A stretch of DNA of 64,000 nt, from NCBI GenBank assembly GCA_049472395.1, contig JBLIRR010000004.1, forward strand, positions 124,001 through 188,000, read 5' to 3'. Each line of letters opens with the position of its first letter. The first letter of the stretch is position 1. Shown piece after piece: positions 61,077 through 64,000 of this stretch. Position numbers and translations under genes: made by a program. Origin of the DNA: JBLIRR01 sp049472395. Lineage in GTDB: Bacteria > SZUA-182 > DTGQ01 > JBLIRR01. The notes below the pieces were generated by a model. It was not told the DNA's origin and made no database searches. It saw only the letters and a program-made list of their open reading frames with translations.

Positions 61077-63794
61077 ATGAAAAGGGTAAAATCTTTAACT
61101 ATACGTTTTTTTTGTATAATTCTGATGACCTTTCTTCTATATTCCTTGTTCCTGATCGGCATCGGCACATTGTCGTGGTCATCAGTGTCCACCTTTAGCT
61201 ATCCCTGGTCCACTTTAGGATCTTCTTCGCAATGGCTAGGATTTCAAGGTTCCACCCAGTCCCTAATACTCCCCTTTACTTCAACTATTAGTCCGTTTCA
61301 GAGTTTTTTTCCTGTGAGCGCTTCCCCCCTTTTCCCCGTGACAACTCAGTTTTCGTTTCCTTTCAGTTATGGCTTCTTTGGCTTTCTTCCCTATAGCTGG
61401 CCGAGCAGCACAGGTTTTCAAGGACTTGCATCGCAGTATTACTATCCGTGGGCACTGCCTTCAGTGCCTTCAGAGCAACAACCCTCTGAACCCCCCCAGG
61501 AAACCCCAGAAGAAACGCCTCCGCCGGCCACTGTGTCTCAATTACAAACCGAGGCAATTGACTTATCTGATGCGGCCTCAGAAAACCGGTTCATACGAAA
61601 TTACAGATTAAAAGCCCTGGACTTTCCCCTGGAAGTGCCTCCCTATACTTTGCCTTTGGTGCGAAGCAGCATCGCCAATTTCAATGATTTTGTATCAAAA
61701 TTCCCTCTTAGTGCGAGCGCTCTGCAATTATTGGAAAATAATGGTTTTGTGGTGGTGAATGCGCCCAATAAACAGGAAGAGGATATTGTTGAGCCTTACA
61801 AATTCTTAAAAGATCAGGAGATACCGGTTTTTATTACCACCGACTCCTTGCTTCACCTCTATCACATACAGTTTGATGAAACATTGAGAATGATAGAGGA
61901 GAAGGAGTTTTATGACGGGATCTGGCAGATAAGCATGGCTCTTCTCAATGCATCCATTGCTACTTACAATAATTCCACAGGAGATATGCAAGAGGCAGCC
62001 AAAAGAAACGCGGCCTATTGTGCGGTGGCATTATATCTGCTCGCGCCGCAGGATGACCAGCTCTGCACTCTCGGATGGCAATGCAATGATCCGGGTATTG
62101 CAGGGGCCTATTTTACAAAGGATGAACTTGCGATATATAGCTTTACCATCCCTGATTTTGTAAAGTCAGAGGTGGAGGCTGAATATGCTCTCATCAATGC
62201 GCATCAGGGATTTGCCTCCTCGCCCCTCTTTATTTACAAAGAGGATTATTCTCAGTATGTGCCCCGTGGCCATTATACGAGGTCAGAGAAATTGAAGAAT
62301 TATTTTAAGACATTCATGTGGTATGGAAGAATAAGTATGCTTCTTAAGGGCTCGGAGAATTTATTGCCGGGGCAGACAGATCCCTTTGATGAGGAGGGTT
62401 TAATTTCCCTTTATGATGCAAAGATACAGACTATCCAGGCACTGTTGATTGCTGCCCAGTGCGCCCAAAGTGATGCAATAAAGGCCACATGGGATAGAAT
62501 TTATGAGGTGACGGCTTTTTATGTGGGATTATCTGATGATTTAGGCCCCAACGAGTATATAAAGGCGATGAATTCCGTATTTGGGAAGGTATATTCCGCA
62601 AGTGATTTCACAGATGAAAACTTGGGCGCACTAAAAGCTACACTGGCAGAATACAGGCCCCCGAAGATATTTGGCGGGACCGGAAATTGCGGGATTGAGC
62701 CACCCTTCAGTGTGGAGCAGGCTGATGAATGTTTGGAAAAAACCAAGGGTTTCCGATTGATGGGGCAAAGATTTATCCCCGACTCATACATGTTTTCTCA
62801 ACTGGTGGGAGCCTATACTGATGTGTACACAGGGGATAAGGGATGCGAGGAGGTATTTACCTGCGTTATCTCGGGTGCCGGCCGGCGTATCAGGGGATTT
62901 CCGAGGGGGTTGGATGTGATGGCCCTTTTAGGCTCAACGAGAGCACAGGAGCTTTTACGGGAGCTTGGTGATGATGACTATTTACATTATTATACTCAGA
63001 GGGACATATTGAGGAATGAATTTTCAGAGCTTACTGATGCAGAGTGGAACCAGAATCTTTACTGGGCATGGCTTTTTTCTCTCAAACCCCTGTTAAAGGA
63101 GTTTGGAGCAGGGTATCCTTCATTTATGCACACAGAGGCGTGGCACAATAAGGCGCTCACTACAGCCCTCGCCTCATGGGCGGAGCTTCGCCATGATACG
63201 ATCCTCTATGCAAAGCAAAGCTATACCATGGTCGAACTTTCATATCATCCCCCTGCTCCGGAAAAACCAGTGGTTGGATATATCGAGCCGGTGCCTGAAT
63301 TTTATAACCGTCTTCTCTCCTTAACCAGAATGACCACACAAGGTTTGGAGACGATGAAGGTCTTAGATAGCACGGCTAAATCAAGACTTCAGAGTCTTGA
63401 GAATATCCTGGGACTGCTGGTGGATCTGTCGGAGAAAGAATTGCGTAGCCAGGAGCTGGCTTCCGCCGATTATGAATTTATTAAAAATTTTGGCGATGCA
63501 CTCACTGGTGTCATTGCAGATGTTGATGAGAAAGCACAAAAGACAACCATTGTTGCGGATGTTCATACAGAGGGAAACACCCGGCAGGTCCTTGAAGAGG
63601 GACTGGGATATGTAAAATTAATCATTGTCGCCTATAAGGTCCCGGATGGGAGAATCCTGCTCGGCGCTGGGCCGGTTATGAGCTATTATGAATTCCCACA
63701 TCCGATGCATGACAGGCTCACCGATGAAAGCTGGAGATCGCTGCTTCGTTCTGCTCCTCCCCAAGAGCCGGCATGGGTGAAGGAATTAGACTGA
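61077..63794 (+). CDS. secreted DUF3160-domain protein
   Basis: 905 residues from ATG 61077, chosen for AGGAGGG at 61064-61070; ATG 61044 is in frame but lacks a ribosome site. A signal peptide or anchor (about 8-30) is followed by a Phe/Ser/Trp-rich low-complexity stretch (about 30-125), a Pro/Glu-rich linker and then the DUF3160 region (about 190-830) with VFITTDSLLHLYHIQFDETL, SELTDAEWNQNLYWAWLFSLKPLL and WAELRHDTILYAKQSYT. The domain is found in exported proteins of anaerobes and has no known activity. The stop overlaps the next start by one base. Confidence 0.88.
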   Translation: MKRVKSLTIRFFCIILMTFLLYSLFLIGIGTLSWSSVSTFSYPWSTLGSSSQWLGFQGSTQSLILPFTSTISPFQSFFPVSASPLFPVTTQFSFPFSYGFFGFLPYSWPSSTGFQGLASQYYYPWALPSVPSEQQPSEPPQETPEETPPPATVSQLQTEAIDLSDAASENRFIRNYRLKALDFPLEVPPYTLPLVRSSIANFNDFVSKFPLSASALQLLENNGFVVVNAPNKQEEDIVEPYKFLKDQEIPVFITTDSLLHLYHIQFDETLRMIEEKEFYDGIWQISMALLNASIATYNNSTGDMQEAAKRNAAYCAVALYLLAPQDDQLCTLGWQCNDPGIAGAYFTKDELAIYSFTIPDFVKSEVEAEYALINAHQGFASSPLFIYKEDYSQYVPRGHYTRSEKLKNYFKTFMWYGRISMLLKGSENLLPGQTDPFDEEGLISLYDAKIQTIQALLIAAQCAQSDAIKATWDRIYEVTAFYVGLSDDLGPNEYIKAMNSVFGKVYSASDFTDENLGALKATLAEYRPPKIFGGTGNCGIEPPFSVEQADECLEKTKGFRLMGQRFIPDSYMFSQLVGAYTDVYTGDKGCEEVFTCVISGAGRRIRGFPRGLDVMALLGSTRAQELLRELGDDDYLHYYTQRDILRNEFSELTDAEWNQNLYWAWLFSLKPLLKEFGAGYPSFMHTEAWHNKALTTALASWAELRHDTILYAKQSYTMVELSYHPPAPEKPVVGYIEPVPEFYNRLLSLTRMTTQGLETMKVLDSTAKSRLQSLENILGLLVDLSEKELRSQELASADYEFIKNFGDALTGVIADVDEKAQKTTIVADVHTEGNTRQVLEEGLGYVKLIIVAYKVPDGRILLGAGPVMSYYEFPHPMHDRLTDESWRSLLRSAPPQEPAWVKELD

Positions 63795-64000
63795 TGAGTA
63801 ATATGCACACTATAACCAAAGAATATGCAACTGCATCAGAAGAGCGTGAAAGTGTATTCTTGATTGAAAGCATTATTTATGGAAGAAAAGACTGGGAATG
63901 GGAAAGATATGTGAGTAAGCTTGACGCAGGAGATGTTAATGGCGCTTTCCTCCTTCCTCACGAGCTTCCTTCCTCAAGCTCTACTCCGCAAGAGATACGA
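63794..64000 (+). CDS. unrecognised protein, N-terminal part (cut by window end)
   Basis: The ATG at 63794-63796 overlaps the DUF3160 stop (TGATG), and 69 codons remain open to the end of the window. The visible part (begins MSNMHTITKEYATASEE, later GRKDWEWERYV) has no signal peptide or recognisable motif. A coupled start suggests it works with, or is merely transcribed with, the DUF3160 gene. Confidence 0.6.
   Translation, partial: MSNMHTITKEYATASEERESVFLIESIIYGRKDWEWERYVSKLDAGDVNGAFLLPHELPSSSSTPQEIR

Overview
This AT-rich window comes from the chromosome of an uncultivated-type Gram-negative bacterium. The Gram-negative reading rests on a class A penicillin-binding protein, a periplasmic multiheme cytochrome c, a GT9 (heptosyltransferase-family) enzyme, a predicted outer-membrane beta-barrel and several large secreted repeat proteins. 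MopE-type repeats, DUF3160, a TPR-sulfatase and carboxypeptidase-regulatory repeats fit deep-branching groups (Planctomycetota, Omnitrophota, Schekmanbacteria-like), but no rRNA or other lineage marker is present, so the phylum stays open. I found no tRNA, rRNA, CRISPR array, prophage or intact insertion sequence.

Layout. 1-6302 (+): a tight housekeeping run of leuB end, asd, metallophosphoesterase, Ppx/GppA, TPR-sulfatase, plsY and DUF503. 6327-10140: a secreted CAP-domain protein and a nine-motif cytochrome c, diverging from a 610-bp spacer with two sigma70-like promoters, a palindromic repeat and a perfect three-way-junction palindrome. 10398-16146 (+): membrane glycan genes (GT2, two GT39-like enzymes, a methyltransferase-GT2 fusion). 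16345-20773 (+): a cluster with its own promoter encoding a TagF-like CDP-alcohol phosphotransferase, myo-inositol-1-phosphate synthase, a CTP:inositol-1-phosphate cytidylyltransferase-like enzyme and a radical SAM/SPASM protein; together they suggest a CDP-inositol route to an inositol-phosphate-decorated surface polymer. 20790-27999 (-): flippase-like protein, GT9, DUF354, GT2, GT39-like and WecB, a second surface-glycan block.

28220-30712 (+): three tightly spaced genes: a ParA ATPase fused to a glycogen-binding CBM48/AMPK-type domain, a MinD/ParA-fold protein that has lost its P-loop but carries a ParB-like LGRGLE tag, and an unknown protein. This looks like a positioning system with a carbohydrate cargo and is one of the two strongest novelty candidates. 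30704-34992 (-): PBP1A, orphan HEPN, QueE, secreted unknown. 35230-40232 (+): BatD-like and BatA proteins, HisC, archease and RtcB. 40243-45257: a MopE-repeat protein, a duplicated small membrane sensor-like domain, an AAA/DUF4143 ATPase.

45258-52610 (+): a long leader with a sigma54-like site, then a secreted chagasin/DUF333 protein, a histidine kinase, an NtrC-type regulator with a GAFTSA loop, a coiled-coil periplasmic protein and a beta-barrel. 52637-57577 (-): a 1487-residue carboxypeptidase-regulatory repeat protein followed 33 bp later by a bacterial CULT-domain protein whose tri-Trp cage and zinc cysteines match human cereblon in spacing. 57817-64000 (+): B12-radical SAM protein and GT1 glycosyltransferase (overlapping), a frameshifted DUF4143 remnant, a scrap of a second GT1 gene, a DUF3160 protein and the start of an unknown gene. 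A degenerate intergenic repeat (consensus CAGCAATTCTAATKTTGACT) recurs four times across the window.
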